DNA of 64,000 nucleotides from contig NZ_JAHNZZ010000001.1 of NCBI RefSeq assembly GCF_019039215.1, positions 21,872 to 85,871 on the forward strand, in the 5' to 3' direction. This stretch comes from Bacillus sp. FJAT-29790 (lineage in GTDB: Bacteria > Bacillota > Bacilli > Bacillales > Cytobacillaceae). The notes under the pieces were generated by a model. It did not search any database, was not told the origin of the DNA, and saw only the letters and a program-made list of their open reading frames with translations. The position numbers and the translations under genes were made by a program. Positions 24,840 through 34,014 of the stretch are shown here, piece by piece (position 1 is the stretch's first letter; every line of letters starts with the position of its first letter).

Positions 24840-27800
24840 AGGGGTTACTTGGACAGATGATCAGTGGAAAGCGATTATGGCGAAAGGACAGGATATTCTT
24901 GTTGCTGCCGCGGCAGGATCGGGAAAAACAGCCGTTCTCGTTGAAAGGATTATTAAGAAAGTGCTTTCCGAAACAGACCCAATCAACGTCGATGAATTGC
25001 TCGTCGTTACCTTTACAAATGCATCCGCGGCAGAAATGCGGCATCGGATCGGGGAAGCACTAGAAAAGGCCATTAATGAGAACCCGAAATCCTTGCATCT
25101 AAGAAAGCAATTAAGCTTATTAAATAAAGCATCGATCTCTACCTTGCATTCTTTCTGTTTGGAGTTAATTAGAAAGTATTATTATATGATTGATATTGAT
25201 CCGGGTTTTCGCATTGCTGATGAAACCGAAGCGCAGCTTTTAAGAGATGAAGTGTTAGATGAGCTTTTAGAAGAGGAATATGGCAGAGAAGGAAATGAAA
25301 CGTTCTTTGCGCTCGTCGATACGTTTACGAATGACCGGAGTGACACGGCCTTACAAGACATCGTTCGGGATATATACGATTTTGCAAGATCCAATCCGTC
25401 ACCAAATGAATATTTACATTCTATCTTGGCGATGTATGATGTCGATGATGCAGCTAAAATCGAACAACTCCCATTTGCCCACTCCCTTTTGCATGACATT
25501 GATCTTCAGCTTAAAGGGGCAAAGCAATTACTTGAAAGTGGGCTGGAGCTGACGAAGCTCCCTGGGGGTCCTGCACCGCGGGCAGAAAACTTTATCTCGG
25601 ACCTCCATATCGTTGATACCCTTATCAAGGCAAAAGCTGAATCTTGGACAACTCTTTATGAAGCGATGCAAACTTGGTCATTCTCAAGGGCCAAAACTTG
25701 CAAAGGAGATGCCTTTGAGAAGGAATTAGTAGAAAAAGCGCAGAAACTGCGGGAAAAGGCGAAAAAGCTGCTTCAGGAATTAAAGGATGAGCTTTTCTCC
25801 CGTAAGCCGGAAAGTTTCACACGTGATATGAAAGAAATGAAGCAGCATATCGGTACCCTTATTTCTCTCGTTAAGAAGTTTTCAGAGCGATTTAATCTAA
25901 TGAAAAGTGAAAAAGGCCTTGTCGATTTTGCTGATCTTGAACATTATTGTTTGGAAATCCTCTCTGAAGCAGAGGCTGATGGCAGCCTATTACCTTCAGA
26001 TGCTGCTCTAGCGTGCAGAAATCAGTTTAAAGAAGTGCTCGTTGATGAATACCAAGATGTGAACATGGTTCAGGAAGCGATTATTCAATTGGTTACCATG
26101 GATGGGGAAGAAACGGGAAATCTATTTATGGTTGGGGATGTGAAGCAATCGATATATCGCTTTCGCTTGGCGGAACCGAATTTATTTTTAGGCAAGTATA
26201 ACCGGTTTGCCGTTGAGGAGAATTCGGGATTAAGGATTGACCTAGCTAGGAATTTCAGGAGCCGAAAAGAAGTCCTTCACGGTACGAATTATATTTTTAA
26301 ACAAGTCATGGGTGTTTCAGTTGGAGAAATCGAATATGACGAAGCGGCTGAATTAATAAAAGGAGCCCCGTATTCGGAGGAACAGTTATATCCTATTGAA
26401 CTGGCGGTCATTGATCTGGAGGGAAAGGAAGAAGAAGAGCCCCAGGAAAATGAACAAGAAGAGTTTGACGAGGCTGACCTTGCCCAGTCACAGCTTGAAG
26501 CTAGATACATGGCCACGAAAATTAAAGAATTGATAGCTGATCGAAAAGAAGTATACAATCCAAAAACGAAGTCAGGAAGGCCTGCCATGTACAGGGACGT
26601 CGTTATTCTGCTTCGCTCGATGACATGGGCACCTCAGATCATGGAGGAATTTAAGCAACAGGGGATTCCGATCTATGCCAATCTGTCGAACGGTTACTTT
26701 GAGGCGACTGAAGTAGCCATCATGTTGTCGCTATTGAAAATCATCGACAACCCATATCAGGATATCCCGCTTGCATCTGTATTAAGATCTCCAATCGTCG
26801 GACTGACAGAGGAAGAACTTGCAAAAATACGAGTTAACCATAGAAATGGAAATTATTATGAAGCATTGGTTTCTTTTTGTAAAGCTAGGCCTGCTCAGGA
26901 TACAGAAGAATTGTTTGGGAAAATTCGTCCCTTCTTTGATCAATTGAAGGAATGGCGTGTGTTGGCGCGCCAAAGTTCTCTTTCGGATTTAATTTGGCAA
27001 CTTTACAGGGAAACGCATTTTTATGACTTTGTTGGGGGTATGCCGGGAGGAAAACAAAGACAGGCCAATCTTCGTGCCCTATATGACAGAGCTCGGCAAT
27101 ATGAAGCAACCTCTTTCAGGGGGCTGTTCCGCTTTTTGCGATTTATCGAAAGAATGCGTGACAGAGGGGACGACCTCGGTGCGGCTCGTGCTTTAGGCGA
27201 GCAAGAAGACGTAGTTCGCATCATGACCATCCATAGCAGTAAAGGACTGGAGTTTCCGTTTGTATTCATCGCGGGACTTGCCCGCAATTTTAATACAATG
27301 GACTTGAAAAAGCCGTATATGCTCGATAAAGAATATGGATTTGCAGCGAAATATGTTAATGCAGAAAAGAGAATCTCTTATCCGTCCTTGCCTCAGCTCG
27401 CTTTTAAAAGGAAAAAGAAAATGGAAATGCTTGCAGAAGAGATGCGCGTTTTATACGTAGCTTTAACTAGGGCTAAAGAGAAGCTATATTTAGTAGCCTC
27501 TGTGAAAAGTGCAGAGAAAAAAATGAACCAGTGGGCACAATCAGCGGATCATACAGAATGGCTTCTAAACGACTTTGATCGTGCTTCGGCAAATAGCTAT
27601 CTTGATTGGATCGGGCCATCTCTTATTAGACATAGGGATTGTGGGGAATTGCTAGCGGATGGGATTGGAATGAACCCTCTCATTCCATCGGAAATGATCG
27701 GGCATCCATCATGCTGGGATATCCAAATTCTGAAGGGTGAAGAGGTAGCAAAGATTGAAAAACAATCGGAATCAGAAGAAGATTCCTTACTTAAGAAAGT

Positions 27801-28572
27801 TTTTGCTGGAGAACCCGTTCCGGTTCAGTCAGCACGCAGTCATGCTGTAGAGGCTCAGCTTTCGTGGAGGTATCCGGATTTACAATCAGCTTGGCACCGT
27901 TCTAAACAATCTGTTTCAGAGGTGAAAAGACAAAAAGAGATTTTTGCTGATGAAGAGAGCGGTAGTGAGCTGACACGTAAATTCAGCAAGCCACTGTGGA
28001 ACCGTCCTGCGTTCATGCAGGAAAAATCATTAACTCCAGCTGAGCGGGGAACAGCGATGCATATGGTAATGCAGCATATGGATTTCAAGTTTCCTGTTAC
28101 GGAAAAAGCTGTAGATGAAAAATTGGATGAAATGGTCCAAAAAGAGCTGTTGACCATGGAGCAAAGAGACAGTATTAACTCATTCCAAGTCCTGCAGTTT
28201 TTCGAAACGGATATCGGACAAAGACTCGTTCGTGCCAGTACAATCAATCGGGAAATTCCATTCAGTTTATCTTTTCCAGCAAGTGAAATATATCCCGATT
28301 GGCAGGGGGCAGACGAGCCTGTCTTAATTCAAGGAATCATTGACTGTGTTTTTGAGGATGAAGAGGGAATGGTTCTCCTTGATTATAAAACCGATGGCAT
28401 TACCGACCGTTTTAAAGGTGGATTTGCTGAAGCGAGGACAGTGCTTGAGGAAAGATACAAAATTCAAATAGACATGTACACAAGAGCATTGGAACAAATT
28501 CTAAAACGTAAAGTAAATGAGCGCTATTTATTTTTCTTCGATGGAGCTCATACGTTAAAGATGGATTCATAA
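24811..28572 (+). CDS. addA: ATP-dependent helicase-nuclease subunit AddA
   Basis: A 1253-residue UvrD-like helicase plus RecB-type nuclease. Walker A is AAAAGSGKTAVLVERI (about 33-48), Walker B VDEYQDVN (about 411-418), and helicase motifs include GDVKQSIYRFR and RIMTIHSSKGLEFP (about 808-821). The C-terminal nuclease shows LLDYKTDGI and YKIQIDMYTRALE (about 1190-1230). All key motifs are present. The start overlaps addB, with GGAGGTAGAGGAG upstream, so translation is coupled. In B. subtilis sbcD, sbcC and hlpB follow. Here a terminator and the gerP operon follow at once. Confidence 0.95.
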   Translation: MKTTIPEKPEGVTWTDDQWKAIMAKGQDILVAAAAGSGKTAVLVERIIKKVLSETDPINVDELLVVTFTNASAAEMRHRIGEALEKAINENPKSLHLRKQLSLLNKASISTLHSFCLELIRKYYYMIDIDPGFRIADETEAQLLRDEVLDELLEEEYGREGNETFFALVDTFTNDRSDTALQDIVRDIYDFARSNPSPNEYLHSILAMYDVDDAAKIEQLPFAHSLLHDIDLQLKGAKQLLESGLELTKLPGGPAPRAENFISDLHIVDTLIKAKAESWTTLYEAMQTWSFSRAKTCKGDAFEKELVEKAQKLREKAKKLLQELKDELFSRKPESFTRDMKEMKQHIGTLISLVKKFSERFNLMKSEKGLVDFADLEHYCLEILSEAEADGSLLPSDAALACRNQFKEVLVDEYQDVNMVQEAIIQLVTMDGEETGNLFMVGDVKQSIYRFRLAEPNLFLGKYNRFAVEENSGLRIDLARNFRSRKEVLHGTNYIFKQVMGVSVGEIEYDEAAELIKGAPYSEEQLYPIELAVIDLEGKEEEEPQENEQEEFDEADLAQSQLEARYMATKIKELIADRKEVYNPKTKSGRPAMYRDVVILLRSMTWAPQIMEEFKQQGIPIYANLSNGYFEATEVAIMLSLLKIIDNPYQDIPLASVLRSPIVGLTEEELAKIRVNHRNGNYYEALVSFCKARPAQDTEELFGKIRPFFDQLKEWRVLARQSSLSDLIWQLYRETHFYDFVGGMPGGKQRQANLRALYDRARQYEATSFRGLFRFLRFIERMRDRGDDLGAARALGEQEDVVRIMTIHSSKGLEFPFVFIAGLARNFNTMDLKKPYMLDKEYGFAAKYVNAEKRISYPSLPQLAFKRKKKMEMLAEEMRVLYVALTRAKEKLYLVASVKSAEKKMNQWAQSADHTEWLLNDFDRASANSYLDWIGPSLIRHRDCGELLADGIGMNPLIPSEMIGHPSCWDIQILKGEEVAKIEKQSESEEDSLLKKVFAGEPVPVQSARSHAVEAQLSWRYPDLQSAWHRSKQSVSEVKRQKEIFADEESGSELTRKFSKPLWNRPAFMQEKSLTPAERGTAMHMVMQHMDFKFPVTEKAVDEKLDEMVQKELLTMEQRDSINSFQVLQFFETDIGQRLVRASTINREIPFSLSFPASEIYPDWQGADEPVLIQGIIDCVFEDEEGMVLLDYKTDGITDRFKGGFAEARTVLEERYKIQIDMYTRALEQILKRKVNERYLFFFDGAHTLKMDS

Positions 28573-28594
28573 TATAGAATCAATGAAAAGTAAA

Positions 28595-28634
28595 AAGCGG
28601 CTGATTCATTTTTTGTGAGTCAGCCACTTTTTTT
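28595..28634. terminator. Bidirectional terminator between addA and gerPF
   Basis: GGCTGA and TCAGCC pair across the loop, with a T-run on the plus side (CACTTTTTTT) and another on the minus side (CGCTTTTTAC), serving the convergent addBA and gerP operons. Confidence 0.8.
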
Positions 28635-28851
28635 AGTTATTCCCAATTGTCGGCTGGTCAATCAGATTTGTATCTATTACGTTGCTTGCATTAAGGCCAT
28701 TATTCGTAATGATAAATCCCCCGGTATTTAATGCACCCTGACCCGAATTTTGTTTTGTATTGCTTTTTGGATTAATAAAAACGGCATCACCGAACTGGAC
28801 AATCCCTCCGCCGACATTAATGATTTGTACCGGACCGATAATCGCTGGCAT
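28633..28851 (-). CDS. gerPF: Spore germination protein GerPF
   Basis: A 72-residue GerPA/GerPF-family protein: MPAIIGPVQIINVGGGIVQF, then GDAVFINPKSNTKQNSGQGA. It shares its fold and wording with GerPA, encoded first in the operon. GerP proteins are laid down in the inner coat in the mother cell and let nutrient germinants pass through the coat. The ATG at 28851 has AAAGGA 8 bp upstream. An ATG three codons earlier overlaps that site. It is the last gene of gerPABCDEF. Confidence 0.92.
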   Translation of the reverse strand: MPAIIGPVQIINVGGGIVQFGDAVFINPKSNTKQNSGQGALNTGGFIITNNGLNASNVIDTNLIDQPTIGNN

Positions 28852-28884
28852 GTCAAACATCCTTTTCCTTTTGGCTATTGTATA

Positions 28885-29286
28885 TCAGTATATTTCAGTT
28901 TCTCTACTTTGTTCAGAGTCTCTTGGTAATAGCTGTCGTATATGCTTAACTCTCGCTTCCATAGAAACGTGATAACTGCTTCCGATATGAATCAAGGAAG
29001 ATGCAGACACCCCGTTAATATCAATGTTATTAACTTTAATAGCAGGATTTAGATTAATGGACTGCATGAAGAAATTTTCTTCGATGAGCGGGAAGGGGAT
29101 ATTTTTAGTAAAAGCAGGGTAGGCTTGAAAATTCCCTTCGTTTCCAAAAAAGGTGTCAGCTTCTCGGTGTACGGCAAGAGCACGACTAAACCCTTGAATA
29201 AAGGTTGAATCCCCGATTTCAAAAACGGATGAAATAATTAGGGTGTCTATTTTAATATGATCCACAATAGATGTTCTACTAAGCAT
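28885..29286 (-). CDS. gerPE: Spore germination protein GerPE
   Basis: A 133-residue protein beginning MLSRTSIVDHIKIDTLIISS, with the family region IGDSTFIQGFSRALAVHREAD at about 23-43, of a size typical for GerPE. It is required with the other GerP proteins for coat permeability to germinants. It starts 6 bp after the gerPD stop and its ribosome binding site (GGAGTGA) covers the gerPD stop codon, which indicates coupling. Confidence 0.92.
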   Translation of the reverse strand: MLSRTSIVDHIKIDTLIISSVFEIGDSTFIQGFSRALAVHREADTFFGNEGNFQAYPAFTKNIPFPLIEENFFMQSINLNPAIKVNNIDINGVSASSLIHIGSSYHVSMEARVKHIRQLLPRDSEQSRETEIY

Positions 29287-29292
29287 TTCTAA

Positions 29293-29469
29293 TCACTCCG
29301 GCGTTAATGGAACAAATGGGCCAATAATTAACGATTCAGCAGGTGTGTCAAATACAGACGCAAGCTGGATCGTTTGCGTGTCTCCTACCATTAAAAGCGA
29401 AGAACTCGATACCCCGATAATCCTAATGTTGCCAACACATAAATCCCGATTATAAACTTCAAAATTCAC
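29293..29469 (-). CDS. gerPD: Spore germination protein GerPD
   Basis: A 58-residue protein, the same length as B. subtilis GerPD: MNFEVYNRDLCVGNIRIIGV, then SSSSLLMVGDTQTIQLASVF and ending FVPLTPE. It starts with GTG at 29469, and the start overlaps the gerPC stop (GTGA), a typical coupled junction. The frame is short enough to be missed by length filters, but its position between gerPC and gerPE and its sequence make the call secure. Confidence 0.92.
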   Translation of the reverse strand: MNFEVYNRDLCVGNIRIIGVSSSSLLMVGDTQTIQLASVFDTPAESLIIGPFVPLTPE

Positions 29470-30089
29470 TCATTATTCATTCCCTTCACATGATTAGGCA
29501 AATTGCTGATAAATATTTGCACTCCATTTTGGATTTCTTTTTTTAACTGCTCAAGAATTTGTTCTTTCATACTGGCTGTTTTTCCGTCTCCCTTATTTCG
29601 AGCGGAAGCCTGGAACTGTTTTAGGTGGAGATCGATTCGGTTTGGCAATTGCTTTTTAATATCTTCCTTAATAAAGGTTATATATGATTCATCGACGGAT
29701 GTGTTCATTTTACCTTCTATTTCTTTGATGACCAACGGTAAATCATTTTCCAAATATTTATAGATTTCATCTTCTATTTCCATTGTTCGTTGAAATTGAA
29801 CTTTTGGATGATTTGGCGTATTGATTCCTTGGTTATTGACAGCAAAATCTTCAATCTCTTGAAGTTCAGCTGGATTTAAGCCGATATTTAAGGTACCGTC
29901 CAGTGATTCAACTTTTAATTGATCAAACTTATATTCAATTTTATCTACTCTAACAGGAGGGCGTCCTTTCAATGCTTTCGTCTCTTTTTCCAATTCCATA
30001 ACCTTTTTTTCTAAGTTTCCAATTCTTTTTTCCTGGGCTTCTATAAAGGCGTGCAGTTTTTGCAGGTAATAGTATAATTCTTGATTCAT
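29466..30089 (-). CDS. gerPC: Spore germination protein GerPC
   Basis: A 207-residue protein with an N-terminal coiled coil (about 1-45, YYYLQKLHAFIEAQEKRIGN followed by LEKKVMELEKETKALKG) and a helical C-terminal region, the usual GerPC layout (B. subtilis about 205 residues). The ATG at 30089 is used because GGTGATATCT precedes it. The open frame continues 57 codons upstream, but those codons lie in a family A repeat. Unlike the usual tight operon, 257 bp separate it from gerPB because of that repeat. Confidence 0.93.
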   Translation of the reverse strand: MNQELYYYLQKLHAFIEAQEKRIGNLEKKVMELEKETKALKGRPPVRVDKIEYKFDQLKVESLDGTLNIGLNPAELQEIEDFAVNNQGINTPNHPKVQFQRTMEIEDEIYKYLENDLPLVIKEIEGKMNTSVDESYITFIKEDIKKQLPNRIDLHLKQFQASARNKGDGKTASMKEQILEQLKKEIQNGVQIFISNLPNHVKGMNNE

Positions 30090-30127
30090 AGATATCACCA
30101 CGCCCTTTCGAAACCGATTGAATATTA

Positions 30128-30338
30128 AAGCTCTTTTCGCTTCAAAATTTGCCCGTTGCTTTCCGCTGCGGGCACTTGCTTCCGCGGGGAGGGACGGGAG
30201 CCTCCTCGGCGTTAACTGCCTGTGGGGTCTCCCGCTTCCCTCTATTCCCGCAGGAGTCAAGTGCCCTCCGCTCCAATCAACTCAGATTTATTTATATAAA
30301 ATAACACTAATAAATCAACAAAGTTTACGAAAACAGCC
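30128..30338 (-). repeat. Family A repeat, copy 3, between gerPB and gerPC
   Basis: Opposite orientation to the other core-bearing copies. Read on the minus strand it starts GGCTGTTTTCGTAAACTTTG and continues through the GGAGCGGAGGGCACTTGACT core. The far end is shortened (GAAGCGAAAAGAGCTTT, without the ATATATTGTTG part). It fills nearly all of the gerPB-gerPC spacer. Confidence 0.9.
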
Positions 30339-30346
30339 AAAATGAA

Positions 30347-30574
30347 TTACCTTCCCCCTCCTAATGGTACTGACGGGGCCTCAATATATTCTCCCATGCC
30401 AAAACCACCGAGATGGTTCGCTTCAGGGGCAGGTGCAGTAAATCCTCCTGTGTTATATAAATGTGCAGCAGGCTTGATAATACCAGCACTGCCAATCTGC
30501 AAGACGGAAGAATTCGTTATCCCGCCGATTTTGATAAAATTAATATTGATGGATTGCTGTATATAAAAATTCAT
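30347..30574 (-). CDS. gerPB: Spore germination protein GerPB
   Basis: A 75-residue protein starting MNFYIQQSININFIKIGGIT, with the family segment SSVLQIGSAGIIKPAAHLYN and a Gly/Pro-rich tail ending PLGGGR. Size and motifs fit GerPB. It begins 15 bp after the gerPA stop with AAGGTGA upstream. The repeat that follows 9 bp after its stop can form strong secondary structure and may reduce read-through to gerPC-gerPF, which is inference. Confidence 0.92.
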   Translation of the reverse strand: MNFYIQQSININFIKIGGITNSSVLQIGSAGIIKPAAHLYNTGGFTAPAPEANHLGGFGMGEYIEAPSVPLGGGR

Positions 30575-30589
30575 AAAATCACCTTATCA

Positions 30590-30811
30590 TTAAGCATTAA
30601 AAAAGTTTCCTTGATCAATTCCGTCTGAATCGTAGGTGTTCGTACTGCTTTGCTGATTATAAATACTTAGGCCATCCCCTGTATTAAAGGAACCAGACCC
30701 AGAAAATGTTTTGACATTCGCTAACGGCATAATCTTATAAACATCCCCGATATGAAATACCCCGCTGCTTCCGATCGAAACAACCTGTGCCACCCCAACG
30801 ATAGCTGGCAT
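30590..30811 (-). CDS. gerPA: Spore germination protein GerPA
   Basis: A 73-residue protein, the same length as B. subtilis GerPA: MPAIVGVAQVVSIGSSGVFH, then IGDVYKIMPLANVKTFSGSG. It is first in the gerP operon. AAGGGTG lies 9 bp before the ATG. A good sigma-K promoter match is found 30-57 bp upstream, as expected for a mother-cell coat operon. Confidence 0.93.
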   Translation of the reverse strand: MPAIVGVAQVVSIGSSGVFHIGDVYKIMPLANVKTFSGSGSFNTGDGLSIYNQQSSTNTYDSDGIDQGNFFNA

Positions 30812-30841
30812 ACACTACACCCTTTTTTATGATTTCTTTAA

Positions 30842-30868
30842 TATCGTATGTGCCTAATAATGGATTGT
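30842..30868 (-). promoter_or_regulatory. Sigma-K promoter of the gerP operon
   Basis: On the minus strand AC (30868-30867) and CATACGATA (30850-30842) are separated by 16 bp, matching the sigma-K pattern AC-N15/16-CATANNNTA. The start would be near 30834, giving a leader of about 23 bases. Sigma-K control of gerP is known in B. subtilis. Confidence 0.6.
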
Positions 30869-31039
30869 GATAAAAACGCCCAAATTTTCCAGCCACCTTG
30901 ATCAAAAAAACATTATGAATATTGATATTGAAATGTACTATAACAGACACTTTTTCGGAAAATAACCTATAAACGGCTTCGAATTTTATGTTAATATGAA
31001 TTATATGAATTTTATAATTATTTGGTGGGGGGAAATGAT

Positions 31040-32632
31040 ATGAATGTCCCATTATTGTTGACGCAATTTTTGGATCGTGCCGTTTCATTATATGGTTCTA
31101 AGAAGGCAATCATTTGCGATGACAGAGTGTTTACTTACAAGGAACTAAATGAAAGGGTTAACAAGCTGTCACATGGTTTGAAGGCACTTGGGGTGAAAAA
31201 AGGAGACCGCGTTGCTTATTTAGCCCCGAACACGCTTGAAATGCTGGAAGGGTTTTATGGCATTTTCCAGTTAGGAGCTATTATGGTTCCATTAAATATT
31301 CGTTTAAAGCCAGATGATTATGTATTTATCTTGAATCATAGTGAAACAAAAGTGTTATTTGTTGATCAGGATTTATATCAATTGATTGTTCCGGTAAAAG
31401 AACAATTGAAAACAGTTGAAAAAATCATCGTCCATTACAAAGAGGATGATTCAGAAGAAACGGATTATGATCAGTGGCTTGAAAGTCAGTCAGAGCAGTC
31501 ATTTAAGAGGGAAATCTTAGATGAGAATGATTTATGCAGCCTATTATATACAAGTGGAACGACTGGGAGCCCAAAAGGAGTAATGCTGACACATCGGAAT
31601 AACTATTTGCATGCCTTAAGCGCGATGCACCATTTACGTGTTCAGGATCAGGACGTATTGCTTCACGTACTGCCTATGTTCCATGTGAATGGCTGGGGTT
31701 CGCCTTTTTATTACACAGCGAACGGGGCTACGCAAGTATGTTTAAGAAAGGCTTCTCCAGAACATATTTTTGAGGCATTACAAAAACATCAAGTTTCGAT
31801 TATGCATATGGCGCCGACGGTCCTTAACTCGCTGCTTCAGCATTTTGAGAAAAGTCAACCGCAGATTGAGCAGTCAGTCCGTGTTGTCATCGCAGGATCG
31901 GCCCCACCGCCAGCCTTTGTGACAAGAGTGGAAAAAGAGCTTGGCTGGGAGTTTTTGCAGGTGTATGGAATGACTGAATCATCCCCATTGAGTACTGTTT
32001 CTGCTATTCGATCTCATTTGAGGGATTTACCAATAGAGGAGCAATATCGGATGAAGGCAAAGGCCGGCTATCCGATGATTAGCTGCGAAGTGAAGGTAAT
32101 GAATGAAGATGGACAAGAAGTGGCCCAAAACGGAACGGAAATTGGTGAAGTTGTAGTCCGAAGCAATGGGGTAATGAAGGGCTATTGGAAAAATGAAGAG
32201 GCTACAATGGAAGCAATCCGGGATGGCTGGCTACATACAGGTGATATGGCAACTGTCGATGTATACGGAAATATTGATATTGTCGATCGGAAAAAGGATA
32301 TAATCATAAGCGGTGGTGAGAATATTTCCTCCATTGAGATTGAGGGCGTATTATACGATCACCCATCCGTCCTAGAGGCAGCTGTCATTGCGGTTCCGCA
32401 TGAAAAATGGGGAGAGACACCCCATGCGTTTGTCGTACTTAGAGAAAATCAACATGCATCAGAGCAAGAGATGATTGCCTTTACAAGAGAAAAGCTTGCC
32501 CATTTTAAAGCGATTACGGGAGTAACATTTATCGAAGCACTGCCAAAGACAGCTTCTGGTAAAATTCAAAAAATCCATTTGCGCAATGATTATTGGGAAG
32601 AGAGTGGGAGAGAAGGCAGATTTGTAAATTGA
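31040..32632 (+). CDS. Long-chain fatty acid / acyl-CoA ligase (AMP-binding)
   Basis: A 530-residue adenylate-forming enzyme that activates a carboxylic acid with ATP and CoA. P-loop motif LLYTSGTTGSPKGVMLTH (about 173-190), aryl/fatty-acid gate VLPMFHVNGWG, adenylate motif QVYGMTESSP, GWLHTGDMATVD, the hinge DRKKDIIISGGENISS and the C-terminal lysine in PKTASGKIQK are all present. It is close to medium/long-chain FadD-like ligases, and the chain length is not determined. The ATG at 31040 has a G-rich site (GGTGGGGGG) 8 bp upstream. It lies divergent from gerP. Confidence 0.9.
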   Translation: MNVPLLLTQFLDRAVSLYGSKKAIICDDRVFTYKELNERVNKLSHGLKALGVKKGDRVAYLAPNTLEMLEGFYGIFQLGAIMVPLNIRLKPDDYVFILNHSETKVLFVDQDLYQLIVPVKEQLKTVEKIIVHYKEDDSEETDYDQWLESQSEQSFKREILDENDLCSLLYTSGTTGSPKGVMLTHRNNYLHALSAMHHLRVQDQDVLLHVLPMFHVNGWGSPFYYTANGATQVCLRKASPEHIFEALQKHQVSIMHMAPTVLNSLLQHFEKSQPQIEQSVRVVIAGSAPPPAFVTRVEKELGWEFLQVYGMTESSPLSTVSAIRSHLRDLPIEEQYRMKAKAGYPMISCEVKVMNEDGQEVAQNGTEIGEVVVRSNGVMKGYWKNEEATMEAIRDGWLHTGDMATVDVYGNIDIVDRKKDIIISGGENISSIEIEGVLYDHPSVLEAAVIAVPHEKWGETPHAFVVLRENQHASEQEMIAFTREKLAHFKAITGVTFIEALPKTASGKIQKIHLRNDYWEESGREGRFVN

Positions 32633-32696
32633 CTGGGATTTCTATGAATGAAGGGACTGTCTATTAAACAGTGATAAAAGCTATGTTTTTATTTAA

Positions 32697-32887
32697 AGGC
32701 CGTTTTCTAAAAGATTGTTGCTTTTATCAACATTGAAAACCGGTGAGTGGATTGGAGCGGAAAGGAATTGACTCCAGCGAGAGATAGAGGAAAAGTCGAG
32801 ACCCCGCAGACGAAACCTAGAGGAGGCTCGACTTCCTCCCCGCGGAAAGCAACGGTCATTGTTCCAGATAACAACAAAGTTTACGAT
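32697..32887 (+). repeat. Family A repeat, copy 4 (diverged)
   Basis: Ends match the family (AGGCCGTTTTCTAAAAGATTG and ACAAAGTTTACGATCA). The core has drifted: GGAGCGGAAAGGAATTGACT and AGGAGGCTCGACTTCCTCCC in place of the usual arms, about 190 bp in total. It may be a separate subfamily. Confidence 0.75.
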
Positions 32888-32913
32888 CAATCAAATAAAT
32901 TAGGAGTGTTCAA

Positions 32914-33822
32914 ATGAAGTTCGTTACAGCTGAAATAAGCGGGGAAGCCTTTGTGGGTTTAATGAATGAAACAGACAGAAAGATTCTGCCACTTGGCAAG
33001 GCGGCGGAAAAGAAAGATGGCAGCACTGATCTACCTTCTGCGATGCAGGAATGCATCGCTTTAGGAGACTCGTTTATTCAAAGCGTACGCAATCTCTTAG
33101 ACTGGGTGAAAGGAAATCCTGAAGGAGAGGATTTATACATCCCATTGGATTCAGTAAAATTATTAGCGCCGATTCCGCGTCCGGGAAAAAATATTTTTTG
33201 TATCGGCAAAAACTATGCTGATCATGCGATTGAAATGGGCAGTAAAGAGGATATTCCCGAGCATATCATGGTGTTTACAAAAGCGCCAACAACGGTCATT
33301 GCTGATAAAGAGATGATTCTAAACCATCGGGATATTACGGAGCAGTTGGACTACGAAGGAGAACTCGCAGTCATTATTGGTAAAAAAGGGAGAGGCATTA
33401 AGAAGGAAGAAGCCCTTGATTATGTTTTTGGCTATACGATCATCAATGATGTGACGGCAAGGGATCTACAATCGCGTCATAAACAGTTTTTTATTGGGAA
33501 AAGCCTTGATACAACATGTCCAATGGGGCCGTGGATTGTTCATTCTTCAACGATTGAAAATCCAAATAAACTAGATATCAAAACAAGTGTAAACGGTGAA
33601 ATAAGACAAAATTCTAACACAGAAAACTTTCTTTTTCCGATAGAAGAAATCATTGCTGTTCTTTCAAAGGGAATGACCCTTGAGCCGGGAGATATTATCG
33701 CAACAGGAACCCCTGCAGGTGTCGGAAAAGGCTTCAAACCGCCTCGCTTCCTGCAGCCAGGGGATGCAGTCGAAATTACAGTTGAAAATATTGGGACTCT
33801 ATCGAATAAAATTGAAGGTTGA
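32914..33822 (+). CDS. yisK: Fumarylacetoacetate hydrolase-family protein YisK
   Basis: A 302-residue FAH-superfamily enzyme. The C-terminal catalytic domain (about 85-295) shows IFCIGKNYADHAIEMG, the metal-binding glutamates in LDYEGELAVIIGKKG, YTIINDVTARDLQSRH and IATGTPAGVGKG. In B. subtilis YisK is an oxaloacetate decarboxylase that also interacts with the actin homologue Mbl. Same length and genome place (after gerP, before yisL). AGGAGTG lies 6 bp before the ATG. Confidence 0.88.
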   Translation: MKFVTAEISGEAFVGLMNETDRKILPLGKAAEKKDGSTDLPSAMQECIALGDSFIQSVRNLLDWVKGNPEGEDLYIPLDSVKLLAPIPRPGKNIFCIGKNYADHAIEMGSKEDIPEHIMVFTKAPTTVIADKEMILNHRDITEQLDYEGELAVIIGKKGRGIKKEEALDYVFGYTIINDVTARDLQSRHKQFFIGKSLDTTCPMGPWIVHSSTIENPNKLDIKTSVNGEIRQNSNTENFLFPIEEIIAVLSKGMTLEPGDIIATGTPAGVGKGFKPPRFLQPGDAVEITVENIGTLSNKIEG

Positions 33823-33915
33823 TTTAAGTTAAATTTAAGGATCCTATGACGATTGTTACGTCAATTTCTATCATAAGGGTGTGAGGATAAATTTGGAAAC
33901 CAGTGGCTCGCTACC

Positions 33916-33946
33916 ATGTAAGAACGATATTTCCTTACATTTTTTG
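33916..33946 (+). terminator. Terminator after yisK
   Basis: ATGTAAG pairs with CTTACAT and is followed by six T residues. The roughly 250-bp yisK-tetR spacer otherwise holds only this and the next hairpin. Confidence 0.7.
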
Positions 33947-34014
33947 TGGTGAAGCATGGCTTCATGGATGACTAACGGGCAGGATAGAGTAATAAAATGA
34001 CAATAATTAATCAA

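Noticed and set aside
30090..30260. Longer GerPC start at 30260
   Set aside because: The extra 57 codons are repeat sequence. The ATG at 30089 has a ribosome site and gives the normal GerPC length.
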